A program made the position numbers and the translations under genes. Positions 11,493 through 22,740 of a DNA stretch of 64,000 nt are shown one piece after another; position 1 is the first letter of the stretch, and the number at the start of each line of letters is the position of its first letter. Source of the stretch: Haliotis asinina (taxonomy: Eukaryota > Mollusca > Gastropoda > Lepetellida > Haliotidae); contig NC_090288.1 in the NCBI RefSeq assembly GCF_037392515.1, forward strand, positions 1,550,001 through 1,614,000. Reading direction: 5' to 3'. Below the pieces are notes generated by a model, which made no database searches, was not told the origin of the DNA, and saw nothing but the letters and a program-made list of their open reading frames with translations.

Positions 11493-13821
11493 CTGAGTGT
11501 GTGAAGTCGATGTGACAGGGAGACAAGTAGAAACCATCCTCTCTCCTCTCCGTTTCCATAGAGCAAAGATGGATGGCATCTATGGTCTGTGAACCAAATG
11601 TCATATCAGCGAAACCATCGTAGAGAAACGGGCTGACTTCCTTCGTTCCCATCAGCCGAGAGACTGGTCGTGTTGTCTTCATGATGGTCATGTGTGGAAC
11701 AAACTCATACCCGTCCCGAATGTCCACACCAGCTTCGTTCAAACACATCTTTACATGGTCCACAAATGGGACGAATGTTTCTGGGCATTGCACCTTGGCA
11801 TAGATGACTCTGTTGAAGAAGTTGCCCACCCCAACAAGCCTCAGTGGCTCTTTTGGGACAGAGGCTTTCAAGTCCGACTTCATTTTCTGGAGAGCCTGCA
11901 CAGCATTACTGACTTGCTCAGGTGTGTCAAGTCCCAGGGTGCATAGCGTGATGTGGAGGGAGGCTCCAGGAATACAACAGCTGCTGTACCGTGGTTCATT
12001 CTCCAGAATGTAGTCCTGGACACTCTCAAGGTTCTCCAGCACCTCCTGGTCTGTCACCCTCACAGCTACAAAGTAGTTTGGTCGCAGTTTGTCCTTCCAG
12101 AAAGGATTGAACTCATTATCAGTTTGCCAGTCATCAACTTTGCTTCCTCCAGCAACATAGTGGTTGGTGTCTGATGTAGGTTTCTGGATTGATGTACCGC
12201 TACTGATGCCACCAATAGTTACAGTGATGCCATCATCGCTGTCGCTGTCACTGTCTTCATCTTCATCCACATCCTTGTCTTCATCCTTGTCTTCATCATG
12301 GTCTTCTTCCTGGTCCTGATTCTGTCGGTTCTTCTCGTATCTCTCAATGACATCTGTGATGGTCAGTTTACTCCCCGTTGACCCAAACACATTGTCCAGT
12401 CTGGACCCCTTGTCCCAAACGATCTCGGTTTTATATTTGAAGTACTGGATCCTGTGCTTAGGTATGGCCAGCACAGTGTAGTCAACAGATGCAATGTCCT
12501 CCCAGGAGAAGGCGGAGAAGTACTTCTCCATGATTCCACGGAAACGATCCCAGTATCCAACAAGGAAGTCATCACTCTGCAGGGTGCCATCCCACATGAT
12601 ACGCTTTATAACATCATCAGCCGTCTTCATGGACACCAACTTCTCCTCTACAACATCATCAACGACCTTTTTCTTTCCCTTCCTTTTCTTCCCATGGGTC
12701 CTGGTGGCAGACTGAGCATCACTTGAGCGTCCTGACTTCCCTGATCTCATTCCATTGCTCTTGAGCCAGATGATAGCCTTGTCCACCAGAGACTGAATCA
12801 TTGGTGTGTTGAGACTAACCTCTGCTTCCTCCACGAGATATTTCTGTAGTTCCAATTTGTCATCATCAGAAAGAGCCTCGGATCTCACAGTTACAGTTGG
12901 AACCTTGCTTGGATATGAAGCTGCAAAGAGAGAAGAATATAGGTGTGGTAATTACAATGTCAGTGTCAGATAACGTAAAGCTACATTGTGACATCACAGA
13001 TATTCCTATAGTATAGGTGACCTTGACCCCATTCTTGTAGCAAGAACTAACGATGAATCAAGCAGTAAAACATCACAAAATGACTCATGTTACATCATCA
13101 TACACAAATGATGTGGACAGATGACAATGCTTACTGTCAGAGGTTTGTCTGGTCTAGAATGGACATTCCACTGCAATATTACTCGCGTGTGGTGATACCA
13201 GCACAAAACTCCCTCGCTGTCAGCACAGCTTATGGTATTACAAGGGTCTGTTGTAGCACAGCTTAACCACTATCTACACCAAATAACATCAAGTCTCAAT
13301 TGTTACAAGATTTACATGTGATCACTGGTTTATGATACCATGTGTGGGGTGATTGCCATGTGTGTGGCCTCGCCATTGAATCTGTTAATGCTGAAGACAT
13401 TGCTTCACAATTCAAATTCTCAAACTTGAAACTTGGATGCCCCCCCACCCCTATTAATAATTTCCCATGGGTAATTCATAAACAATATCTTTTACTGAAT
13501 AACTATGACAACACAGAGGAAAATTCATTATACTGTACTGAGTTTGAAGTACCTTTTGCAGATGTGTACACCTCACTGGAACTGTAGCTTAATGAGAATT
13601 TTGATGCAGGGTTCCTTTAGAGCACATAAATGAATGACTTAAGTTTACAGTGTTTTATCCCTACCTTCAAGCTGGAATTTGATGGTTGCATCCATATTCA
13701 TGGGTTGAACTGTGACCACATGAGTGAATCTGCCAACATCAGTCATCACACGACATCGACCTGGGTGGGCAGCTTTGATGGCTGCAGCTTCTTCTGCTTG
13801 TTGAGTGTTAGTGGCCGCCAT
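11488..13821 (-). CDS. LENG9: LENG9-like protein: RWD + MJ1316/DUF504 + 2H phosphoesterase (two exons)
   Basis: The model is a join of exon 1 (13821-13665) and exon 2 (12920-11488), 1590 nt and 529 residues. The start ATG at 13821 has a strong Kozak context (accATGG). An in-frame Met at 13887 is possible. The donor GAAG|GTAGGG and acceptor CTCTTTGCAG|CT agree in phase (phase 1). Residues about 8-110 form an RWD-like domain that runs across the junction, with the diagnostic 'YPSKVP' at 55-60. Residues 147-235 match the MJ1316/DUF504 domain (DFLVGYWDRFRGI, then IPKHRIQYFKY and VWDK). Residues 254-282 are almost all Asp/Glu/Ser. Residues about 331-525 form an AKAP7/LigT-type 2H phosphoesterase domain with HIT at 375-377 and HMT at 462-464, so both catalytic H-x-T motifs are intact. 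Family knowledge: MJ1316 is predicted to recognise RNA ends with cyclic groups, and 2H enzymes act on 2'-5' or cyclic phosphodiesters. A cytosolic or nuclear role in RNA-end processing is therefore inferred. There is no membrane segment. Vertebrate LENG9 shares the MJ1316 and 2H parts. Confidence 0.88.
12921..13664 (-). other. Intron 1 of the LENG9-like gene
   Basis: The intron is 744 bp, has GT at 13664-13663 and AG at 12922-12921, and is in phase 1. A pyrimidine tract (ttcttctctctttgcag) precedes the acceptor. No repeat or nested gene was seen inside. Joining the exons restores a continuous RWD domain, which is the main support for this intron. Confidence 0.8.
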
Positions 13822-16009
13822 GGTAACAAGTGACGATATTCCCTTAATGCCCTCAGAAGCCAGATTGGACCTACAAATGTCAGTCATGTTATATGTGACA
13901 AATCAGGAATTTGTTTATTTGTTTTGGGGAGGGAGTGTACAAATACAAACTTTCATAGGTAAAATGACATGTCTTGGATATATCTATGGGAGGCAAACGT
14001 TAAAATGGTATATAGTGGTTTCGAACACTGGGACAGCAGATCCTCTTGTATATGTTAAACAGACTCTATACAAATGATGACTGATTGCGGTCATCAATTG
14101 ACTAGCACTGGAAATGTACTTTTTCATAATCCTGAAAAGTTTATTGATCTGTTTTTGATGGGGGACACAAACAATCTTTTTTAGCTTCCAAGTGTAAATT
14201 TTGATGTGACCATGCGATAGGAATCTGCAGCACTGTGTATATGGATGCACTTTTCTCTTCCTGGTTCGGTTTTCACAGCTTGGGCATGCAGCATCCTAGA
14301 TACATTACCAGCGATGACACAATTAACGTCTGCCGAAACTGAAATTACCCTTACCTTCTGTAGCGAAGATCAACCAAAGATGCAGGTGACAACGCCGCCT
14401 ACCTGCCTTATATTGATGTGTATTGCAGTGTTTATAAATAGAGTCGTTCCGTTGTCTGGATTTCCCGGTAGTGGTGCAATGACTGCGCTATGATGTATTG
14501 GGCTATTTATAGATCTGCAGTAAGCTCTGTTGCAGCGTTGGGGACTTGTTGATTGCGTTGTTGAGCAGTAGATGAATAGTGAATTCGTAAACCCTGTGTG
14601 GAGTTTGAGACGGATTCTCCTTAGGAAACGGACAAGCACATGCCGGACAACTCTTAAAAGGGAGACAACACTGCAGTTAATAATTTCAAGCGCGCAGACG
14701 TGAATATTTGTTTCTGGAAAATAAATTACTGGCAGAAGACGATATAACTATGGCATAAGCCGGAAGTGTCGCTAGGTTGTGAAACATGCAGAACTTACAT
14801 GTATTCATCGATGAAGTCAATAGACTGTAACATTCTTGCATAAATAAATACAAAAGATATCTTTGTGCCTGATCAATGTAACAATTTAAACTGAATGAAT
14901 GCTTATAATTTGTTAAGCATCCCATTACAAAATTAAGAAACCAACTTGGCTTGATATATGTCTATTAAAGATTCCATTCTGTAAACAGTAACTGTCATAA
15001 TGTCAATTCATATAAAACCATGTGACTTTTATAGACTTGAGACTGATAAGCTTGTTCCACAATCAAGCCATTCACAGATTGACAGAAGCAGTCAAATAAT
15101 CATAACTAAAAGAAGAGACATAAAATCCTGAGATTCCCCTTCAGCATTCTGTTTTCTCTGTACTCTGTCCTGTTCATCGGTGATGTGTAAGGAATAGACT
15201 AATGCTTATTCTCTGAATATATAAAAATTTGATAATAACAAACAATTCCATTTAAAGGGGCCCCAGGGAGACCAGAATTCAAAACCCGAGGAAATCTACC
15301 AGAAAGGGCTTGGCAGTATGGAAACTATAATGTATTTCAGTTCCTGTGATACAGACTATATTAGGACGTGCTTGGCTTTCCCAGGTGAATGTTGTAAATC
15401 CCTTCTAAAACTCATTACAAACACAGTGACATATCATCACATGTGACTCCAGTCTTGTCTGAAATGTGACATATTTATGTCTGATTGCACCTTCTAAGTA
15501 CAGTTTCAAGTACCTTTTGCAGGGCATCAGATAAGGGACATACTAGCATAGTGTAAGCCTAAAAATCTATTATATCCGACATAATATATCATTTTAAGGG
15601 TATCATACAGACATAAATGCCTTAGTATGTGAAACATATATAAAGTTTAATAGTTGAAAAGATGTTTAATATAATTTATAACAAACCACATCACCAGCTC
15701 GCTCAAACAAAAATATGTCAGTACTCCTTAAAAATTCTTAGTACACCTCTACTTGCAATATGAAATGTAAGTACACCAACACACCCAGAAGTCATCTGGA
15801 GCCCTGTCTTTGAGTTGGGCTCCATTTTGGAATTTAACCCTGATTATCCGAGCAAGGCACCTAATCACAGCACACAAGATTAGCACATATTCAGCATTTA
15901 AAGTCTGGTGTGTATTATGTTTGTCATTGCTGATACTTTTGCTGTACATGTTTTTCAGCTTTAATCGATAAGTCTGTCTCTTACCAAAGATGTTTTTCTA
16001 AGCTGAATC
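13822..16009. other. Upstream region of the LENG9-like gene; no further gene found
   Basis: This holds the 5' UTR and promoter of the minus-strand gene, but no clear TATA box or RNA gene could be assigned. Open frames at 13984-14639 are short, lack domain patterns and have no consistent splice sites. The rest is unique AT-rich sequence. Confidence 0.4.
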
Positions 16010-16015
16010 TTGATA

Positions 16016-16232
16016 TTAGAATTGGTCCTCAGCAACCCATGCTTGTAGTAGGAAGTGACAAACTGGAACAGGTGTTCATTCTTGCTGATTTCGTTGACAC
16101 ATGTTATCATATCCCAGCTGCATAAACGATGCTTGTGATGTTGATCACTAGATTATTTATTTTCAGACCTCCACCATATAGCTGGAAAACTGCTAGTGCA
16201 AAGCATGGCATTAAACACATCATTTACCTCAG
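16016..16232 (+). mobile_element. Degenerate SINE copy (ctcactcac-tailed family)
   Basis: It follows the order of the better copy at 30204-30446: 'tcagcaacccatgcttg', 'gttgacacatgtta', 'gatgcttgtgatgttgatca', then a 'cagacc(t)ccaccatatagct' segment. The ctcac tail is decayed. Confidence 0.65.
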
Positions 16233-16282
16233 ATAGATCGTGTTAGCATTTTGCAAAGTCATATGTAATAAGTCCTAGTTCT

Positions 16283-16405
16283 TGTTATCTTGGGTGGTTG
16301 GGTAACCTTATGTTTAAAGCATCATTTCGTTGTTTCAAAGACCCTGGTTCAGTTCCCCACATGGGTACAAAGTGTGAATCCCACCTCCTACATTTATGTT
16401 GTCAG
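16283..16405 (+). mobile_element. tRNA-headed SINE copy
   Basis: A tRNA-like head has a B-box-like 'ggttcagttcc' (RNA polymerase III internal promoter consensus GGTTCGAATCC). It is followed by 'ccacatgggtacaaagtgtg'. The A-box part is degenerate. It is in the opposite orientation to the related copies at 55970-56105 and 24097-24225. Confidence 0.6.
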
Positions 16406-16736
16406 TGCTCCTCAATTCGGAGGTCAATTAGGGTCATACTATTTTATAACAATACTCTAACAACACATTTTATTGGCTGGAGAGAAAAATAATTGAAACA
16501 TGATATCAGCATTTTGATTTCACTCATATGTAACTTGTTTTCATATTATCTAATGTCATGTTTCAGCTGTGACAGAATGGTACTGGACCTAGCTGTATTA
16601 TTTTTAAATACCAATGTTAAACTGAACAAGCAGTGTGCTTGTATTTTACTTTGATTTCAAGATAACTTGTCGACCATATTTAATCCAGACATTCTATTTT
16701 TGTTTAACTGGCATTATTAGAAGTTGGTGAGTAATA

Positions 16737-17510
16737 AGAGAGTAAGATTCTTTATGGATAACAACTTCTTTATAACATATAATGCGAGTGGGAGTGTTGC
16801 TTGACAATGGTATATCGATCCATACCCAGTCTGAGTAAACTTATCCTCAGTACTTTTCTTTACATTCCACTACTGAGTCTAATAAAACCTTATGGGAGGT
16901 CACGTCAGGTAGCCCTTGAGATTGACCAATCAGAACACAGCTTACCAAATTGCAAAAGTGGACATTCGCACATACCTTTTGAACTTTTTATCTCGAAAAG
17001 GTTTGTACCCGGACGATTCCGAATGCTAAGTAGCGTACGCTCGCTTCTGGGTGATGCACACGGCGTACGTACAACCATGACAGTGGTGAGTAAACGGTCG
17101 CTGAAAATAGTGTTTTTGGCAATATTCAAGGATGTCATCTTGTGAAAATATTAGCTAATGGTAACCATGTCAACAGAAACCCAAAGTGTATATACTGCAG
17201 GTCGAACATCTGCGTTAAATGTGGATATTTGTTTGTGGAGCGATCTGTGTCAGTGACCTGAATATTTTGAAAGTCCCTCCGATCCCTAAATAGTAGCGGT
17301 TGTCTGATTGGTTAAATCTATTTAACCATCTCATGTTTGATTGGATGGTCATTGGTCACTCAAAGGTTACCTGACGCAACCTTCTACTAGGTTTTGTTAG
17401 ACTCAGTGGTGGAGTATAACAAAATACACTTAGACTTAGACTGGATCCGTACCGAAACATCGCATCATATGTAATAAAGAAGTTGTTATCCATAAAGAAT
17501 CTTACTCTCT
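16737..17510. mobile_element. MITE with perfect 37-bp inverted ends and TA flanks
   Basis: Inverted repeats at 16737-16773 and 17474-17510 are identical over 37 bp (outer end AGAGAGTAAGATTCTTTATG). TA lies directly outside both ends (16735-16736 and 17511-17512), as expected for the TA target duplication of Tc1/mariner-type elements. The 774-bp body has no transposase; the open frames at 16801-17145 show no known domain. Related, shortened copies lie at 866-1001 and 62282-62338. Confidence 0.8.
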
Positions 17511-17706
17511 TACCAGACATTCATGAATCTGTAATTTTTGTCATATTAAAAGGCAACTTAAACTTATTCATGATAAGAAGGTTTCTTAAGATATATATTT
17601 AAGAAATATTTGTATAATTGGCATGTTCAGCAAGAAATACCGTTAACAGGAAGTCATTTCCTGACTAATGATTAGTCTTCATGCCTCATTTCATCGTTAC
17701 TTTTGT

Positions 17707-18327
17707 CTTACATTTGGTGTTTACCTCTAACATGTGACGTCATCCATCCGTAGTTTGCCATACATTTGGTGTTTACCTTTAACATGTGACGTCATCCATC
17801 CGTAGTTTGCCATACATTTGGTGTTTACCTTTAACATGTGACGCCATCCATCCGTAGTTTGCCATACATTTGGTGTTTAACTTTAACATGTGACGTCATC
17901 CATGTGTAGTTTGCCATACATTTGGTGTTTACCTTTAACATGTGACGTCATCCATGTGTAGTTTGCCATACATTTGGTGTTTACCTCTAACATATGACGT
18001 CATCCATCCGTAGTTTGCCATACATTTGGTGTTTACCTTTAACATGTGACGTCATCCATGTGTAGTTTGCCATACATTTGGTGTTTACCTTTAACATGTG
18101 ACGTCATCCATCCGTAGTTTGCCATACATTTGGTGTTTACCTTTAACATGTGACGTCATCCATGTGTAGTTTGCCATACATTTGGTGTTTACCTTTAACA
18201 TGTGACGTCATCCATGTGTAGTTTGCCATACATTTGGTGTTTACCTTTAACATGTGACGTCATCCATGTGTAGTTTGCCATACATTTGGTGTTTACCTTT
18301 AACATGTGACGTCATCCATGTGTAGTT
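17707..18327. repeat. 52-bp minisatellite, 12 copies, each with a CRE-like palindrome
   Basis: Units contain 'catttggtgtttacc', 'taacatgtgacgtcatccat' and 'gtttgccata'. Eleven of the twelve contain the full cAMP-response-element palindrome TGACGTCA; unit 3 has TGACGCCA. Two end variants alternate irregularly: 'catccatccgta' in units 1, 2, 3, 6 and 8, and 'catccatgtgta' in the rest. The array lies between two divergent genes, about 3.9 kb upstream of the LENG9-like start and 6.9 kb upstream of the sarcospan-like start. Regulatory use is unproven. Confidence 0.95.
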
Positions 18328-19613
18328 GTCTTACAGCAGCCTGATGTCAGAGTCTTCCAGTAAAACTCCCAGAGGAAAAGTGTCAACTCTGTTTGAAATG
18401 CCTGGAATGATTACATAAATGTGATATAATGGCATACATAAAAATATACATGAAACATGAGACACAAACTCATTATTAGCAAACTATGCACAAATCAGAT
18501 TTGAGGTAAATTATGGTGGAGGTTTTGAGAGTTGATGCAGCATGTTCAGTAAATATATTTACTTCTGTTACAGCCTGACACTCGGGGGACTGATGGAGAG
18601 TACAGACGTTCAGCGGAAGATGATATGAGCTGTGCCATACTGGCAGGATGAGCTGCAGAACTGTAGACTCTGCTCCAGGTAGAGAAGACGTACGGCACTC
18701 CATCAGGTGATGCACCAGCCCATGCAGCAGTTAATCACAACATTCTGTATGAACAAGTTTGCTGTTTACTACCATACAGCAGGAATACTGCTGAGTGCAT
18801 CATAGAACTGATCTCACTCACCATTTCTGAAGTATCTTAGGGATAAAAAAGACGAAAATTTGAAAACCTTGGCTTTTAAGTATGAAAACAGCTGAGAAAT
18901 GAAAGTAAGCTTCCTGTTTCTCGATACACATCTGCCCATGAGATTTTCAGACAGGGTAATATATTCAGTGTCTCTGTCTGTTTAGTTCATGGAGCGTATC
19001 CCACAGTGTGTTCCATGTTTCTCCAGGAAATGTTTCACATATATCACATATATATCAATGAACCTTGTGCTCGAGTGTCACATTTAATAATTTTAGATTG
19101 GAAAAATGGTGTTTTCCCTTTTTTTCTGATTTCTTCGTGAAGCCTTGCACGCAACCTTGAATGAAATCTTGTCTCCTCTCATTTTTAATAAGTTTTTAGT
19201 AAAGATTTGACATAACCACTGAATCAATTCATCTTTAGAAAACAACATGGTAAAAACTGGTTTTGCTTTGATGTACACTTAAAGCAAAGAAATAAAATTT
19301 AGACGGACATGCTGATATTTACAGCTTATGATCCTTTGACTGCAAGGAATAACTTCACATCTGCAAATTGTTTTTTAGAGGAGAAATTGAAAGTGCTACA
19401 GCTCTGTTCAGCTTGATACCTTGGACCAGACTGTGAAACTTATGACAGTGATGGAAATGCTTTGTCATCTTTCCAAGTTATAGATCATAAGAACAATATT
19501 GTGTAGGGTGATACTTCCTAGGTTTTCTTTCTTTCTTGGATATGTCACTATTTTCTTTTAGCCCTAAACTGACTCGTGAAGAAAGTAATGTAACCCAACG
19601 TAATCCTGATTCT
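18328..19613. other. Unique intergenic sequence with a small SINE tail fragment
   Basis: No gene is recognised. About 18773-18824 resembles the 3' end of the ctcactcac-tailed SINE ('ggaatactgctgagtgcatc', then 'ctcactcacc'). The remainder shows no structure I can name. Confidence 0.45.
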
Positions 19614-20008
19614 GTGATCATGAGAAAAAGTGATATTGGTGTATATTTCCCTGATTTTGTAATCAGTGAGAGTTATATGAGTATATATTTCCTTAATATC
19701 ATAATCAGAGAGAGGAATACAATTATATTTTTCCCTGATATGGTAATTACAGAGAGGAATTCAGGTATATATTTCCCTGATATCATAATCAGAGAGCAGA
19801 ATACAATTATATATTTCCCTGATATCATAATCAGAGAGCAGAATACAATTATATATTTCCCTTGTATCATAATCAGGAGAGAGGAATACATTTATATAAT
19901 TCCCTGAGATGGTGATCATAACAGAGAGGAACACAGTTATACAATTTCGTGATATGGCGATCACAAGAGAGAGGATGCACTTACGTAATTCCCTGATATC
20001 AGGATATT
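19614..20008. repeat. Diverged minisatellite, units about 42-48 bp
   Basis: Units follow the pattern 'ttccctgatatcataatcag' plus 'agagagaatacaattatata'. They are related to, but more diverged than, the array at 20169-20880. Open frames here are repeat artefacts. Confidence 0.85.
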
Positions 20009-20168
20009 AAAAAAGTCCCAAACCCAGCCACACTTCCAATGTTACCAGCCTGACATGGATTTAACCAGATCAGACACCAAGATGATCGGGCTGGCTGGTT
20101 GTAAATCTAGACTGTCCATTAGAAATCCACTCCGTCTTGGGTGGTTAGACGTGCCTTATTTCATATGC
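20009..20168. other. Non-repeat insert separating two related arrays
   Basis: About 160 bp without the repeat unit lies between two arrays of the same family, so it may be an insertion into a once continuous array. No inverted ends or known element were recognised. Confidence 0.4.
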
Positions 20169-20880
20169 TGCTGATATGGTAATCAGGAGGTAAAGGAATA
20201 CAATTATATTACTCCCTGATATGGTGATCATGAGAAAGAGAAATACTGTTATATATAATTTCCTGATATGGTGATCACAAGAGGAAGGAATAAAATGATA
20301 TAATTTCCTGATATGGTGATCACAAGAGGAAGGAATAAAATGATATAATTTCCTGATATGGTGATCACAAGAGGAAGGAATAAAATGATATAATTTCCTG
20401 ATATGGTGATCACAAGAGGAAGGAATAAAATGATATAATTCCCTGATATGGTGATCACAAGAGGAAGGAATAAAATGATATAATTTCCTGATATGGTGAT
20501 CACAAGAGGAAGGAATAAAATGATATAATTTCCTGATATGGTGATCACAAGAGGAAGGAATAAAATGATATAATTCCCTGATATGGTGATCACAAGAGGA
20601 AGGAATAAAATGATATAATTCCCTGATATGGTGATCACAAGAGGAAGGAATAAAATGATATAATTTCCTGATATGGTGATCACAAGAGGAAGGAATAAAA
20701 TGATATAATTCCCTGATATGGTGATCACAAGAGGAAGGAATAAAATGATATAATTCCCTGATATGGTGATGATCATGAGAATAAGGAATACAGTTATGTA
20801 ATTCCCTGATTGGTGATAATGAAAGAGAGGAATACAGGTATATTTTACTGATATGGTGATCTTTAGAGAGAAAGATACAG
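20169..20880. repeat. 45-bp minisatellite with an 11-copy homogeneous core
   Basis: The core (about 20264-20759) repeats 'gatatggtgatcacaagagg' plus 'aaggaataaaatgatataat' plus 'ttcct' every 45 bp, with only a t/c change at one site. Units at both edges are diverged, the usual pattern when copies are homogenised from the centre. The unit contains the TGATCA palindrome. Because 45 is divisible by 3, the minus strand shows a false 175-codon frame. Confidence 0.95.
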
Positions 20881-21213
20881 GCTTAAGCTTATGGGGTTTT
20901 ATTGACCAGAAAATGTGTTCAACAGATGGCTCGGATCATCCAAGATCTTCAAGCTGATCATGTTTCAGAGAATGTTGTGGACTGAAATGTGAGCTTTTCT
21001 CAAACTGTGGACTGTTTGGGAAGTCCATGGTGTATTTTTAATGTTAATGACTTAAGAGAGAATGGAGGAAGGCTCGTGGCAATTACTGCATGGCTTTGTT
21101 TGCAGCCATGTGTGAAATAAACTGTATTCGGATGTCTATCGGACCTTTGCATATGTTTGCAGTTCCAGCTGAACCATGCCAATAGTCTCCTTGGCTACTT
21201 TGCTGCTTCATGC
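20881..21213. other. Unique spacer
   Basis: No gene or repeat is recognised between the 45-bp and 21-bp families. Confidence 0.4.
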
Positions 21214-21386
21214 AGGGGCATGACGGGCATGGTACAGGGCCATTCGAAGGGTGTTACATGGGCAGAAAGGGGCGTTACAGTGGCTATACAGAGGTGTTAC
21301 AGGGGCATGACGGGCATGGTACAGGGCCATTCGAAGGGTGTTACATGGGCAGAAAGGGGCATTACAGTGGCTATACAGAGGTGTTA
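21214..21386. repeat. Two tandem copies of an 86-bp block
   Basis: The block starting 'aggggcatgacgggcatggt' occurs twice in a row and is almost identical. It contains 'ggtgttac' and 'ggcattacag' motifs like those of the 21-bp array that follows, so it may be an ancestral or longer-period form. Confidence 0.85.
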
Positions 21387-22740
21387 CAGAGGCATTACAG
21401 GGGCATTGCTGAGGGTTTTGAAAGGGCAATGTAGAGGCATTATAAGGTGTTAAGGGGGCAATACAAAGGTGTTACAAGGGCCTTTCAAGGGTGGGCAGTA
21501 CAAAGATGTTACATGGGCAGTAAAAAGATGTTACATGGGCATTACAAAGGTGTTACTGGGCATTACAAAGGTGTTACATGGTATTACAAAGGTGTTACGG
21601 GGCATTACAAAGGTGTTACTGGGCATTACAAAGGTGTTACGGGGCATTTCAAAGGTGTTACGGGGCATTACAAAGGTTTTACTGGGCATTACAAGGGTGT
21701 TACAGGGCATTACAAAGGTGTTACTGGGCATTACAAAGGTTTTACTGGGCATTACAAAGGTTTTACAGGGCATTACAAAGGTGTTACTGGGCATTACAAA
21801 GGTGCTACGGGGCATTACAAAGGTTTTACTGGGCATTACAAAGGTTTTACAGGGCATTACAAAGGTGTTACTGGGCATTACAAAGGTGTTACTGGGCATT
21901 ACAAAGGTGTTACTGGGCATTACAAAGGTTTTACTGGGCATTACAAAGGTTTTACAGGGTGGGCAGTACAAAGGTGTTACTGGGCATTACAAAGGTGTTA
22001 CTGGGCATTACAAAGGTGTTACTGGGCATTACAAAGGTGTTACTGGGCATTACAAAGGTTTTACAGGGCATTACAAAGGTGTTACTGGGCATTACAAAGG
22101 TTTTACTGGGCATTACAAAGGTGTTACGGGGCATTACAAAGGTTTTACTGGGCATTACAAAGGTGTTACGGGGCATTACAAAGGTTTTACAGGGCATTAC
22201 GAAGGTGTTACTGGGCATTACAAAGGTGTTACTGGGCATTACAAAGGTTTTACTGGGCATTACAAAGGTTTTACGGGGCATTACAAAGGTTTTACTGGGC
22301 ATTACAAAGGTTTTACAGGGCATTACAAAGGTTTTACTGGGCATTACAAAGGTTTTACAGGGCATTACAAAGGTTTTACTGGGCATTACAAAGGTTTTAC
22401 TGGGCATTACAAAGGTGTTACTGGGCATTACAAAGGTGCTACGGGGCATTACAAAGGTTTTACAGGGCATTACAAAGGTTTTACTGGGCATTACAACGGT
22501 GTTACAGGGCATTACAAAGGTGTTACTGGGCATTACAAAGGTTTTACAGGGCATTACAAAGGTGTTACTGGGCATTACAAAGGTGTTACGGGGCATTACA
22601 AAGGTGTTACAGGGGCATTACAAAGGTTTTACGGGGCATTTCAAAGGTGCTACAGGGCATTACAAAGGTGTTACAGGGCATTACAAAGATGTTACAAGGT
22701 CATTACAAAGGTGTTACTGGGCATTTTAGTATTATGAAGG
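21387..22740. repeat. 21-bp minisatellite, about 60 copies
   Basis: The unit is 'gggcattacaaaggtgttac' plus 't'. Variants are g/t at one site (gtgtt or gtttt) and t/a/g at the junction. The spacer 'gggtgggcagtacaaagg' occurs near 21490 and 21957. No unit contains a stop in any plus frame or in one minus frame, so frames of up to 457 codons appear (heptads such as GHYKGVT or ITKVLLG). These are not taken as genes. Confidence 0.95.

Noticed and set aside
16801..17145. Transposase fragment inside the MITE
   Set aside because: The open frames on both strands lack any transposase motif; the element looks non-autonomous.
20249..20776. 175-codon hydrophobic minus-strand frame resembling a membrane protein
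   Set aside because: The 45-bp array is divisible by three; the hydrophobic look comes from the repeated unit.
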